Positions 33,845 through 41,815 of a stretch of 64,000 bases of DNA are shown one piece after another. Numbering within the stretch: position 1 is the stretch's first letter; the number at the start of each line of letters is the position of its first letter. Origin of the DNA: Magnetospirillum sp. ME-1 (lineage in GTDB: Bacteria > Pseudomonadota > Alphaproteobacteria > Rhodospirillales > Magnetospirillaceae); contig NZ_CP015848.1 in assembly GCF_002105535.1 (NCBI RefSeq), forward strand, positions 4,230,985 to 4,294,984, written 5' to 3'. The translations under genes were made by a program, and so were the position numbers. The notes beneath the pieces were generated by a model. It was not told the origin of the DNA. It did not search any database and saw only the letters and a program-made list of their open reading frames with translations.

Positions 33845-34040
33845 CGGCGTGTTCCTCGATGGGATGCGGATATTTCGCGCTTCCTACCCGTTCGGGCGTG
33901 TGCGTGTCGATTGCGGTTATCCGTATTGCGGAAATCCGATGGTGCCTGCGGAAGACACATGGGCCGTTGATAATTTTTCAGTTGCCCGCCGCCGCGGCCC
34001 CTGTCTTCCATGGGGTATTCGCTTGCCAAGGATTCCGCCG

Positions 34041-35276
34041 GTGCCGTCTTCCGCCCAGCCTTCCGTATCCGCCATGTTGGGGCGGGTGGTCCTGCCCTTC
34101 GCGGCGGGCTACTTCCTGTCCTACCTCTACCGGACGGTGAACGCGGTGCTGGCCCCCGAGATCGGCCGGGCCATCCATCTGGACGGCGGCGACATCGGCC
34201 TGATGACCGGCATCTACTTCATGACCTTCGCCGCCGCCCAACTGCCGCTGGGCATCCTGCTCGACCGCTTCGGGCCGCGGCGGGTGGAAAGCATCCTGCT
34301 GTGCTTCGCCGCCGCCGGCGCCTTCGCCTTTTCCCTGGCCGAATCGGTTCCTTCGCTGGTGGTCGGGCGCGCCCTGGTGGGATTCGGCGTGTCGTCCTGC
34401 CTGATGGCGGCGCTGAAGGCCAACGTCCAGTTCTTCCCGCCGCCCCGCATCCCGCTGATGAACGGCATCATCCTGGGGGCCGGCGGGCTGGGGGCCATCG
34501 CCGCCACCGCGCCGGTGCAGGCCGCCCTGCAGATGACCGACTGGCGCGGCGTCTATGCCGGCGTCGCGCTGCTGACCCTTGGCGCCAGCGCCTTCCTGTG
34601 GGCAGCCGTCCCCGACCGGCACCCGCCGCCGGGTGCCGGCGGCCTGCGCGCCCAGATCGCCGAGGTGGCCGAGATCTACCGTGACGCCGGGTTCTGGCGG
34701 GTGGCTCCCGCCACCATGCTGTCCATGGGCAGCTTCATGTCCATCCAGGGCCTGTGGGCCGGTCCCTGGCTGCGCGATACGGCCGGCTTCACCCCCGACC
34801 AGTCGGCCACCGGCCTCACCGTGATGGCGGCGGCCATGGCGCTCGGCTACCTGTCCGTGGGCGCCATGGCGGAAAAGCTGGAAAAGCTGGGCATTCCGCC
34901 CATCACCCAGGGCGCCATCGGCATGGGCCTGCACGTGCTGGCGCTGGGCGCCATGGCCGCCGGGTGGAACTCGGCGCCCTTGGCCCTGGCGGCCGTTTAC
35001 GGACTGACCGGCACCGCCTGCTCCATCAATTACGCGGTGCTGACCCGGCGCTTTCCGCTTCGCCTCGCCGGACGGGTCAACACCAGCCTCAACCTCACCA
35101 TCTTCGTCGCCGCCTTCATCATCCAGTGGGGTTTGGGCGCCCTGATCGGCCTGTGGGACAAGGTGGACGGCCATTGGCCGCCGGTGGCCTGGGCTGTGGG
35201 CCTGGGCGTACCCGCCTTGCTGACCCTGCTGGCGCTGGTCTGGCAGATTCCGGCCTGCCGGGCGGAAAGACCCTGA
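34041..35276 (+). CDS. Major facilitator superfamily transporter
   Basis: A 411-residue MFS carrier with 12 probable helices. The loop after helix 2 reads GILLDRFGPRRVESILL, the family's G-x-L-x-D-R-x-G-x-R motif, and the N terminus RVVLPFAAGYFLSYLYRTVNAVLAPEIGRAI resembles anion or organic-acid permeases. I chose the GTG at 34041 because CCAAGGA lies nine bases before it; a longer reading from 33849 crosses sequence without family character. The stop overlaps the next gene's start (TGATG). Substrate unknown. Confidence 0.85.
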   Translation: MPSSAQPSVSAMLGRVVLPFAAGYFLSYLYRTVNAVLAPEIGRAIHLDGGDIGLMTGIYFMTFAAAQLPLGILLDRFGPRRVESILLCFAAAGAFAFSLAESVPSLVVGRALVGFGVSSCLMAALKANVQFFPPPRIPLMNGIILGAGGLGAIAATAPVQAALQMTDWRGVYAGVALLTLGASAFLWAAVPDRHPPPGAGGLRAQIAEVAEIYRDAGFWRVAPATMLSMGSFMSIQGLWAGPWLRDTAGFTPDQSATGLTVMAAAMALGYLSVGAMAEKLEKLGIPPITQGAIGMGLHVLALGAMAAGWNSAPLALAAVYGLTGTACSINYAVLTRRFPLRLAGRVNTSLNLTIFVAAFIIQWGLGALIGLWDKVDGHWPPVAWAVGLGVPALLTLLALVWQIPACRAERP

Positions 35277-36013
35277 TGCATCCGGGTGTGGTTGACCGGC
35301 GGCTGACGGCCGCCTTCTTCCTGTCGGCGGCGCTGCATGTGCTGGTGGCCCTGCTGCTGCAGATCGAGGTTCTGCCGGATCTGTTTCCCAAGGAGCCGGC
35401 CGAGCGGAGCATGGAGGTCGAGGTGGTCCCGGAGCCGTCCAGGCCGATTCCCCCGCCGGCACCCGAGCCGCCCCCCGAACCGCAAAAGACCGAGCCGGCG
35501 CCCCCTCCCCCGCCCCTGCAGCGCCCGCAGCTGGAGCCCGCCCCGCTGGCGGAAAAGTCCGCCGCCCTCCGGCCGTCCCCCCGCCCGGATCCCGCCCCCA
35601 AACAGGCCGCCATCGCTCCAGGTCTGTCGACCGACAGCGGAACCGTATCGCGCCCGGCCCAGGCCGCCGGCAGTCTGGCCCAAAGCGCCCAGGACAAGGT
35701 GCTGGCCCAGGTCATCGCCATGTGGCACTTCAACTCCAACGCCCTGCGGGGCAGCGACATGGTGTTGAGCGCCAGCCTGCTGATCAATCGCGACGGCACC
35801 CTGTCGGGTCCCATGCACAAGGACGCGCCGTGGAATCCCGACGCCGCCATCAAGGGCTATTCCAAGCTGCCCGACGGCACCACCAAGCGCATGCTGGAAA
35901 CCTTCCTGCTGGCGCTGCGCATGGCCCAGCCGCTGCAATTGCCGCCCGACGACGGCAAGGGCTGGCCGCGTCAGATGATCCTGCGCTTCAAGCCGGGAGA
36001 TCTTTCACGGTGA
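35276..36013 (+). CDS. TonB/TolA-like energy transducer protein
   Basis: A 245-residue protein with an N-terminal membrane anchor (about 10-30, LTAAFFLSAALHVLVALLL), a long proline/glutamate-rich periplasmic spacer (about 45-110, repeated PxP and EPxP), and a C-terminal globular part with VLAQVIAMWHFNS...SASLLINRDGTLSG, like the C-terminal domain of TonB/TolA. These proteins carry proton-motive energy across the periplasm. No exbB/exbD or TonB receptor is adjacent; its partner upstream is an MFS carrier, to which it is translationally coupled. It overlaps the 3' end of the convergent kinase gene by 26 bases. Confidence 0.8.
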   Translation: MHPGVVDRRLTAAFFLSAALHVLVALLLQIEVLPDLFPKEPAERSMEVEVVPEPSRPIPPPAPEPPPEPQKTEPAPPPPPLQRPQLEPAPLAEKSAALRPSPRPDPAPKQAAIAPGLSTDSGTVSRPAQAAGSLAQSAQDKVLAQVIAMWHFNSNALRGSDMVLSASLLINRDGTLSGPMHKDAPWNPDAAIKGYSKLPDGTTKRMLETFLLALRMAQPLQLPPDDGKGWPRQMILRFKPGDLSR

Positions 36014-37373
36014 ACTCCATCCGCACCACCAGTCCGGGCTGATTGTCGCCCAGGGACAGCTTGGCGCCGTGCAGCCGCGCCACCGCCTGGACCAGAGACA
36101 GACCCAGGCCGTTGCCCGGCGTCGAGCGGGTGGCGTCCAGCCGGACGAAGCGCTCCAGCACGCTGTCGCGGGCATCCTCGGGGATACCGGGGCCGCTGTC
36201 GGCCACGGAGATGACCACCGCGCCGGGGCCGTCCTCGACGGAGACCGAAACCTCGCCGCCGGGGGGAGTGTACTTGACGGCGTTGTCCACCAGATTGGCC
36301 AGGGCCTGGAACAGCAGGTGGCGGTCGACCTTCAGCGCAAGGCCGCCTTCATCGGCGTGGCATTGGAGACGGATGCCCTTCTCCTCGGCCAGGGGGTCGT
36401 AGAGTTCGACCACGTCGGCGGCCAGGGTGGCGGGATCGATGACCTCGAACCGGTCGAGGCGTGCCGCCGATTCCGCGTGGGAAATGGTCAGGATGGCGTT
36501 GAAGGTGGCCAGCAGGTGGTCGGCCTCGGCCAGGGTTTCCTCCAGGGTGCGGCGATAGGCGTCGCAATCGCCTTCGCCCAGCAGCACCAGATCGATGCGC
36601 GAGCGCAGGCGGTTGAGCGGCGTGCGCAGATCGTGGGCGATGTTGTCCGAGACGGTGCGGATGCCTTCCAGCAGGCGCTCCAGCTCGTCCATCATCTCGT
36701 TGAAGCTTTCGGCCAGCGAATCGAACTCGTCCTCGATGCCTGAGACCTGCATGCGCTGGCTCATGTCGCCGCCGAAGATGCGCCGGGCCGTGCGGCTCAT
36801 CTCCTCGACCCGCTGCAGCAGGTGGCGGCTGGTGAAATAGCCGCCCACCACGCCCAGCAGGATGGTCAGCGCCAGGCCCCAGCCCAGCGCCCGGTTGATG
36901 GCCGACTTCACCCGCTTGGCGTCGGCCAGCGAGCGGCCGACCAGCAGGCGGTAGCCGTCGGCCAGTTCGTAGACATGGGCCAGCACCTCGACCCCCGGAC
37001 CGACGCTGCCCAGCGGCAGCACCCGGAAGCGCACCCAGCCCAACTGGGAGGAAACCTCGGCGGGCCACGACTTGATGTTTCCGGCCAGGATGTGGCCGGA
37101 ATGGCCCATCAGCAGGTAGGTGTTGCGGCTTTCGATGTCCTGGCGCATGCGGCTGCCGATGATCTCGGCCAGGCCGCCCAGATCGCGCGAGTGGTAGACC
37201 TCGGACAGGCCGGTGGCCTCGGCCTCCACCGTTTCCTGCACCTGCCACTCGATGAACATGGTGGTGCTCCACGACACCAGCGCCAGCAGCGCGATGGCCG
37301 AGACGGTGAAGATGCCGAGATAGCTCAGCGCCAGCCGGAAGGTGGTGGTGCGAAGGAGGCTAGCGGGCCGCAC
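35988..37373 (-). CDS. Sensor histidine kinase of a two-component pair
   Basis: A 461-residue kinase with helices at about 15-36 and 163-183, a short periplasmic sensor between them, HAMP (about 184-237), HisKA with H247 in NIAHDLRTPLNRLRS, and HATPase motifs NLVDNAVKYTPPGGE, DSGPGIPED and GNGLGLSLVQAV. It starts with GTG at 37373, overlapping the response-regulator stop by 14 bases. The layout is that of QseC/CusS-like systems. The signal is unknown. Confidence 0.93.
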   Translation of the reverse strand: MRPASLLRTTTFRLALSYLGIFTVSAIALLALVSWSTTMFIEWQVQETVEAEATGLSEVYHSRDLGGLAEIIGSRMRQDIESRNTYLLMGHSGHILAGNIKSWPAEVSSQLGWVRFRVLPLGSVGPGVEVLAHVYELADGYRLLVGRSLADAKRVKSAINRALGWGLALTILLGVVGGYFTSRHLLQRVEEMSRTARRIFGGDMSQRMQVSGIEDEFDSLAESFNEMMDELERLLEGIRTVSDNIAHDLRTPLNRLRSRIDLVLLGEGDCDAYRRTLEETLAEADHLLATFNAILTISHAESAARLDRFEVIDPATLAADVVELYDPLAEEKGIRLQCHADEGGLALKVDRHLLFQALANLVDNAVKYTPPGGEVSVSVEDGPGAVVISVADSGPGIPEDARDSVLERFVRLDATRSTPGNGLGLSLVQAVARLHGAKLSLGDNQPGLVVRMEFTVKDLPA

Positions 37374-38037
37374 GAAGGGTGTATCCGGCGCCGCGGACCG
37401 TATGGATCAGCGGCAGTTCGAAATCCTTGTCCACCTTCTGGCGCAACCGGCTGATATGCACGTCGATCAGGTTGGTCTGGGGGTCGAAATGGTACTCCCA
37501 GACGTTCTCCAGCAGCATGGTCCGCGTCACCACCTGGCCGGCATGGCGCATGAGATATTCCAGCAGGCGGAATTCACGCGGCTGCAGGTCGATCTCCTGG
37601 CCGCCCCGCGTCACCGCGCGGGCCAGCAGATCCATCTCCAGGTCCTCGACCTTGAGACGGGTTTCCGGCTGGGAAGTGGACACCCGGCGCGACAGCGCCT
37701 CGATGCGGGCCAGCAGCTCGGCGAAGGCGTAGGGCTTGACCAGATAATCGTCGCCACCCGCCTTCAGGCCGCGCACCCGGTCGTCCACCTTGCCCAGCGC
37801 CGAAAGCACCAGAACCGGCGTGGAATTGCCGGCAGCGCGCAGCGCCTGGATGATGGCCAGCCCGTCCAGGCCGGGCAGCATGCGGTCGATGATCATGGCG
37901 TCCCAGCGCTCGGACGTGGCCAGGAACAGCCCGTCGGTGCCGGTGGCCGCATGGTCGACCACATGGCCGGCCTCTTTCAGGCCCTTGGCCATGTAGGCCG
38001 CCGCTTCGCTGTCGTCCTCGATCAGAAGGATGCGCAT
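37360..38037 (-). CDS. OmpR/PhoB-family response regulator
   Basis: A 225-residue regulator with a receiver domain (acidic pocket E7-D8-D9, phospho-acceptor D51 in IIDRMLPGLDG, K101 in LVKPYAFAELL) and a winged-helix DNA-binding domain (LQPREFRLLEYLMRHAGQVV, DVHISRLRQKVD, RGAGYTLRA). It is first in the operon with the kinase. A strong hairpin-plus-T-run sits 57 bases upstream of its ATG. Confidence 0.95.
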   Translation of the reverse strand: MRILLIEDDSEAAAYMAKGLKEAGHVVDHAATGTDGLFLATSERWDAMIIDRMLPGLDGLAIIQALRAAGNSTPVLVLSALGKVDDRVRGLKAGGDDYLVKPYAFAELLARIEALSRRVSTSQPETRLKVEDLEMDLLARAVTRGGQEIDLQPREFRLLEYLMRHAGQVVTRTMLLENVWEYHFDPQTNLIDVHISRLRQKVDKDFELPLIHTVRGAGYTLRAAR

Positions 38038-38093
38038 CTGCCCATGTATCCTGTTGCGTCCGGGACCATACAATCAACCACCCCCAACGAAAA

Positions 38094-38124
38094 GCCCCCG
38101 CGCCAGGGGGGAGAGCGCGGGGGC
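38094..38124. terminator. Strong terminator-like hairpin upstream of the response regulator
   Basis: GCCCCCGCGC (38094-38103) pairs with GCGCGGGGGC (38115-38124), followed by CTTTTT on the + strand and by TTTTCG on the minus strand. No gene on either strand runs into it: the regulator reads away on the minus strand and hsp20 starts 500 bases later on the plus strand. It may end an unannotated small RNA or attenuate the regulator's leader. Confidence 0.6.
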
Positions 38125-38625
38125 CTTTTTCCGGTGTCCGGCAACGGGGGGACGCTGCCGGTCGTTCGACGTCGCCGCTCGGGGGGAAGAAGCGGCTAGC
38201 CTTGCGGCGGGGAGTTCAATTCCGCCGGGTTCGAGAGGCTTTGGCGTGGAGCGCAAACTTGCCGCCGACCACCATCTCCAACCTGATGAAGCGGATCATG
38301 GCAGGCGCGAGGTTACCGGAGCATTTCACCGTGATTAACCTTTGGTAATGATCACCACAGCCATTCGGCAAGGCCATGTCTGGCATGATCAACACGCTGA
38401 TTTCAATGACGAAACCGTCCCTTGACGGGGTGAGGAACCCTATTACATCGAACAAAGGGAAAGGTGTTCGTGCGAAGCCTTTCCCGGTGCGTGCCGCCAC
38501 GTGCGGGCGCGGGTGACCGCCGGGTCCTTCGGAAAACCCAGGCGTCGAGCCGGCCATCGGCATTTGTTCCACCCGTCCCGGGCAGCGCGGCATGCGGGCG
38601 TGCAACATTGCCATGGAGGACCGTC
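38125..38625. other. Long intergenic region before hsp20
   Basis: About 500 bases without a supported protein gene. On the + strand an open frame without a good start reads RVREALAWSANLPPTT and then ISNLMKRIMAGA up to a TAA near 38339; it could be a remnant. A heat-shock-type promoter candidate, CTTGAC at 38421-38426 with CCTATTA at 38439-38445, lies about 180 bases before hsp20; its spacing is shorter than usual. No RNA gene was recognised. Confidence 0.4.
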
Positions 38626-39105
38626 ATGAACCGCACCATGATTCCCAAGGGCCACACGCCTCTGGCCTCCCGCGAGGGGCGCCTTGACCCGTTCTTCGCG
38701 CTTCAGCGCGGCATCAACCGCATGTTCGACGATCTCTGGCACGGCTTCGACGCGCCGGCCGTCTTCACCGGTCACCGCTTCCCCACCCTGGAGGTGCGCG
38801 ACGAGGACAAGACGGTGTCCGTGGTCGCCGAACTGCCGGGCCTGGAACCCGCCGACGTGGAACTCAGCCTGCATGACGGCATTCTCACCCTGAAGGGCGA
38901 GAAGAAGACCGAATCCGAGGAAAAAACCGACCGCGGCGTGGTGTCCGAACGCTGGTTCGGCCATTTCGAACGCTCGGTCGCCGTGGGTGACGTGGACGAG
39001 AACGCCACCGAGGCCAAGTACGAGAACGGCGTGCTGACCGTCACCCTGCCCAAGGTCGAGCGGCCGAAGGAAACGGGACGCAAGATTCCCATCGCCGCCA
39101 AATAG
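38626..39105 (+). CDS. hsp20: Hsp20/alpha-crystallin small heat-shock protein
   Basis: A 159-residue small heat-shock protein that holds unfolding proteins. The N-terminal arm (FFALQRGINRMFDDLWHGF) precedes the alpha-crystallin domain (about 48-145: LEVRDEDKTVSVVAELPGLEP, LKGEKKTESEE, ERWFGHFERSVAVGD), which ends with the A-x-x-x-N-G-V-L type signature YENGVLTVTLPK. The C-terminal I-x-I-type tail reads KIPIAAK. A GGAGGACC ribosome-binding site precedes the ATG. A terminator follows and then an M48 protease gene, a sensible stress-response pairing. Confidence 0.95.
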   Translation: MNRTMIPKGHTPLASREGRLDPFFALQRGINRMFDDLWHGFDAPAVFTGHRFPTLEVRDEDKTVSVVAELPGLEPADVELSLHDGILTLKGEKKTESEEKTDRGVVSERWFGHFERSVAVGDVDENATEAKYENGVLTVTLPKVERPKETGRKIPIAAK

Positions 39106-39117
39106 CGTGAACCGTCC

Positions 39118-39147
39118 GGGCGCCGCCGCAACAAGCGGGCGGCGCCC
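39118..39147 (+). terminator. Terminator after hsp20
   Basis: GGGCGCCGCC (39118-39127) and GGCGGCGCCC (39138-39147) form a perfect 10-bp stem 13 bases after the hsp20 stop. Only GGTCTTC follows, so some read-through into the M48 gene is likely. Confidence 0.55.
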
Positions 39148-39168
39148 GGTCTTCGCGGGGAGCTTCCC

Positions 39169-40113
39169 ATGCTGGACACCGTGTCGCTTAAGGATCAGGC
39201 CCGTCGCAACCGCCGCGACACCGCCGTCGTCCTGGCCGCCATCGCCGCCCTGATGTCCCTGGCCGGCTGGCTGCTGGCGGGCGGCCTGGGAATCCTGGTC
39301 GCCCTGGCGGGGGCTGCGCTGGCGCTGGCCGTCAGCCCCGGCAATTCCGTCGCCCTGCTGCGCGCCCTCTACCGCGCCCGCCCGTTGCCGTTTCAGGCGG
39401 CGCCGGAACTGTGGCGCGTCCACATGGAGTTGTGCCGCCGCGCCGGGCTCGAAACGGTTCCCCCCCTGCTGATCATCCCCTCGGCTTCGGTCATCGCCCT
39501 GTCCACCGGCTGGGGGCGCCATTGCGCCATCGCCCTGTCGGAAGGCGCGCTCGGGCACTTCTCGCCGGAGGAAACCGCCGCCGTGCTGGCCCACGAAATC
39601 GCCCACATCCGGGCCGGAGACCTCAAGCTGCTGCGTCTGGCCGACACCGCCGGAACCCTCACCCACGCCCTGTCGGCCGCCACCCTGATCCTGCTGGCCG
39701 TCTTCCTGCCCGAGATTCTGGCGGGAGAGGCGTCGCTGAACCCCTGGGCCATCGTCCTTCTGGCCCTGTCGCCCATCGGCTGCGACCTGCTGCGCCTGCG
39801 GCTGTCGCGCACCCGGGAATTCGCCGCCGATGCCGAGGCGGCGCGGTTGTGCGGCTCGCCCCGGGGCCTCATCTCGGCGCTGGCCCGCCTCGAGCGCCGC
39901 TACGACACCCTGTCGCCCCCCCGATGGTGGCAGCTGATCCGCACCCATCCCAGCACGGGCGAGCGTATCGCCCGACTGCAGGATCTGGCGGTTCCCCTCC
40001 TTGACCTGCCCCAACGGCTGGTGTTCGGAACCGCCCCCTGGTCCCTACCTACTCCTTCCACGCAGGCCCGATACGCTTGGGCCGCGCACCCCCGGCGGCG
40101 GCATATGTGGTAA
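39169..40113 (+). CDS. M48-family membrane metalloprotease (HtpX-like)
   Basis: A 314-residue zinc protease with two N-terminal membrane helices (about 18-60). The zinc motif is AHEIAHIRAGD (HExxH), and the third ligand Glu lies in SRTREFAADAEAARLC. Two further hydrophobic segments lie between (about 160-205), as in HtpX. The C terminus (THPSTGERIARLQDL) keeps the family's HPS-x-x-x-R-I motif. HtpX-type enzymes degrade damaged membrane proteins; location just after hsp20 supports a stress role. Confidence 0.88.
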   Translation: MLDTVSLKDQARRNRRDTAVVLAAIAALMSLAGWLLAGGLGILVALAGAALALAVSPGNSVALLRALYRARPLPFQAAPELWRVHMELCRRAGLETVPPLLIIPSASVIALSTGWGRHCAIALSEGALGHFSPEETAAVLAHEIAHIRAGDLKLLRLADTAGTLTHALSAATLILLAVFLPEILAGEASLNPWAIVLLALSPIGCDLLRLRLSRTREFAADAEAARLCGSPRGLISALARLERRYDTLSPPRWWQLIRTHPSTGERIARLQDLAVPLLDLPQRLVFGTAPWSLPTPSTQARYAWAAHPRRRHMW

Positions 40114-40158
40114 GCTGTTCACCTTAGTCGTTTCCGGAAATGCGTGGGGAGATTCGCC

Positions 40159-40416
40159 ATGTTGAGCCTGGAAGACTGTATCGCCTTCAGCGGCTTGACG
40201 GCCGAGCAGCTGGAAGCCGTCGCCTGCCACGAACACCTGCCCCTGATCATCGTCGCCGAATGGGCGGAAACCGTCCTGGAGGCCCAGGACGGCTGCGCCA
40301 AGGTCGCCGCCATCCTGTGCGAGGAGGTGGAGGCCGCCGCAATCCACCACAGGGACCGCCTGTGCGACTGGGCGCGCGGCCTGGAGCAGTTCAGACGCGA
40401 ACACGCCGTCAACTAG
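40159..40416 (+). CDS. Small conserved hypothetical protein, 85 aa
   Basis: No named family is recognised. The protein is a short acidic helical bundle (LSLEDCIAFSGLTAEQLEAVACHE) with four cysteines and several histidines in the second half (AAILCEEVEAAAIHHRDRLCDW), which could bind a metal. The ATG at 40159 follows GGGGAGA; an upstream GTG at 40144 is weaker. Its TAG shares the CTAG tetranucleotide with the stop of the convergent SRAP gene. Confidence 0.65.
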   Translation: MLSLEDCIAFSGLTAEQLEAVACHEHLPLIIVAEWAETVLEAQDGCAKVAAILCEEVEAAAIHHRDRLCDWARGLEQFRREHAVN

Positions 40417-40973
40417 CCGAACAGGTCGCCCTGTGCGGCCTCTGAGATGACGGAAAACGGCCCGGCATGGGGACGCAGGGCCGGCGCGACCCGGTCGAAC
40501 GGCACCGAGCCATCCAGCCACGCCGCCTCGTCAGCGGGAGGCAGCACCACCGGCATGCGGTCATGGATCGAGGCAAGTTCGTCGCCGGGCGCGCAGGTGA
40601 CGATCACCACCCGCTTTCCGTCGCTCAGCCCGGCGAAGGCGAAAAGCCCTCCGCCTGCGGGCGCAATGCGGGTCCTGGCCCGCCGGGGCCATTCCCACCA
40701 CGCGGTGGCCGGGACCAGTACCCGTCCGGCGGCCAGCAGCGGCCGGAAGGTGGGCTTGTCGGCCAGGGTCTCGGCCCTGGCATTGATCAGCGGCGCCGCC
40801 TGCCACTCCACCACCAGCCCCCAGGACATCACCCCGGCCCCCGCCCCGCCGATCACCAGGACGGAATCGGTGGGACGCCGCTCCGGGGCGGACGGCAGGG
40901 GCGGCGGCACCGTCAGGCGGAAGCGCCGCGCCAGATCGGCGGAATTGGCATTCAGTTCGAAGCGGGAGCACAC
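40413..40973 (-). CDS. SRAP/YedK (HMCES-like) abasic-site protein
   Basis: A 186-residue SOS-response-associated peptidase family protein that caps abasic sites in single-stranded DNA through a thiazolidine link with its N-terminal Cys. The start must be the GTG at 40973, giving (M)CSRFELNA with C2 exposed after Met removal. Other active residues are the Glu in ATAWWEWP and the His in SIHDRMPVVLP. The protein keeps the family fold but is a little shorter than YedK. It overlaps the tlyA 3' end by 22 bases on the same strand. No LexA box was seen nearby. Confidence 0.88.
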   Translation of the reverse strand: MCSRFELNANSADLARRFRLTVPPPLPSAPERRPTDSVLVIGGAGAGVMSWGLVVEWQAAPLINARAETLADKPTFRPLLAAGRVLVPATAWWEWPRRARTRIAPAGGGLFAFAGLSDGKRVVIVTCAPGDELASIHDRMPVVLPPADEAAWLDGSVPFDRVAPALRPHAGPFSVISEAAQGDLFG

Positions 40974-41719
40974 GGCGCGCCCTCGAACCGCCCGACCATG
41001 AGGAATTCCTTGTTGCCCTCGGGCCCCAGGATGGGGCTTTCGGTGATGCCCTCCACCCGCCATCCGGCCAAGCCGTCCAGCCAGGCGCGGATGCGCTCGC
41101 ACACCTCGGCGTGCAGTTCGGGCTCGCGCACCACGCCGCCCTTGCCCACCCGCCCCTTGCCCACCTCGAATTGCGGCTTGATCAGCGCCGCCAGCCAGGC
41201 TCCGGGCCGGGCCAGGGCCAGGGCGGCGGGCAGCACCGTCTCCAGCCCGATGAAACTGGCGTCGCACACCACCATGTCCACGGCTTCCGGAATCTGCTCG
41301 GCGGTCAGATGACGGGCGTTGGTGCGCTCCAGCACCACCACGCGGGCGTCGCTGCGAAGCTTCCAGGCCAGTTGCCCGTGCCCCACGTCCACGGCGTAGA
41401 CCCTGGCCGCGCCATGGGCCAGCAGCACGTCGGTGAAGCCGCCGGTGGAGGCGCCCACGTCGATGCCCACCTTGCCCGAAGGGTCCAGGCCGAACGCCGC
41501 GATGGCCTTGGCCAGTTTCAGGCCGCCCCTGGACACCCAGGGATGGTCCTGGCCCTTGAGCTCGAGCGCGCAATCCTCGGGCAGCGCGGTGCCCGGCTTG
41601 TCCACCCGCCGGTCGCCGCTATAGACCAGTCCGGCCATGATCAGGGCCTGGGCCTTGGAGCGGCTTTCCACCAGTCCCCGGTCCACCAGTAATTGATCGG
41701 CCCGCTTTTTTGCGCTCAT
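40952..41719 (-). CDS. tlyA: TlyA-family rRNA 2'-O-methyltransferase
   Basis: A 255-residue protein with an N-terminal S4 RNA-binding domain (about 1-62, RADQLLVDRGLVESRSKAQALIMAG) and an FtsJ-like methyltransferase domain. VGIDVGASTGGFTDVLLAHGA is the SAM site, MVVCDASFIGLETVLPAAL the motif IV region with catalytic Asp, and LIKPQFEVGKG carries the Lys. TlyA 2'-O-methylates cytidines in 16S and 23S rRNA. I chose the ATG at 41719; an in-frame ATG fifteen bases upstream is possible. In many alphaproteobacteria tlyA follows dxs and ispA; here it lies a few kilobases from them, on the other strand. Confidence 0.93.
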   Translation of the reverse strand: MSAKKRADQLLVDRGLVESRSKAQALIMAGLVYSGDRRVDKPGTALPEDCALELKGQDHPWVSRGGLKLAKAIAAFGLDPSGKVGIDVGASTGGFTDVLLAHGAARVYAVDVGHGQLAWKLRSDARVVVLERTNARHLTAEQIPEAVDMVVCDASFIGLETVLPAALALARPGAWLAALIKPQFEVGKGRVGKGGVVREPELHAEVCERIRAWLDGLAGWRVEGITESPILGPEGNKEFLMVGRFEGAPCAPASN

Positions 41720-41815
41720 ACGCTGCCGTCCCATGCAAAAAACAGGGATGGAAATTGCCCTTCCTTTCCCCGAGAATACAGAAAATTCATATAAACGCGG
41801 GACGTCCAAGCCAGA

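Noticed and set aside
33845-34040. Sigma-54 promoter for dctA
   Set aside because: A GGCAC word occurs on the minus strand near 33940, but no GC element lies at the correct distance.
38216-38614. A 132-codon minus-strand frame upstream of hsp20
   Set aside because: No ribosome-binding site, no recognisable composition, and it spans the heat-shock promoter candidate.
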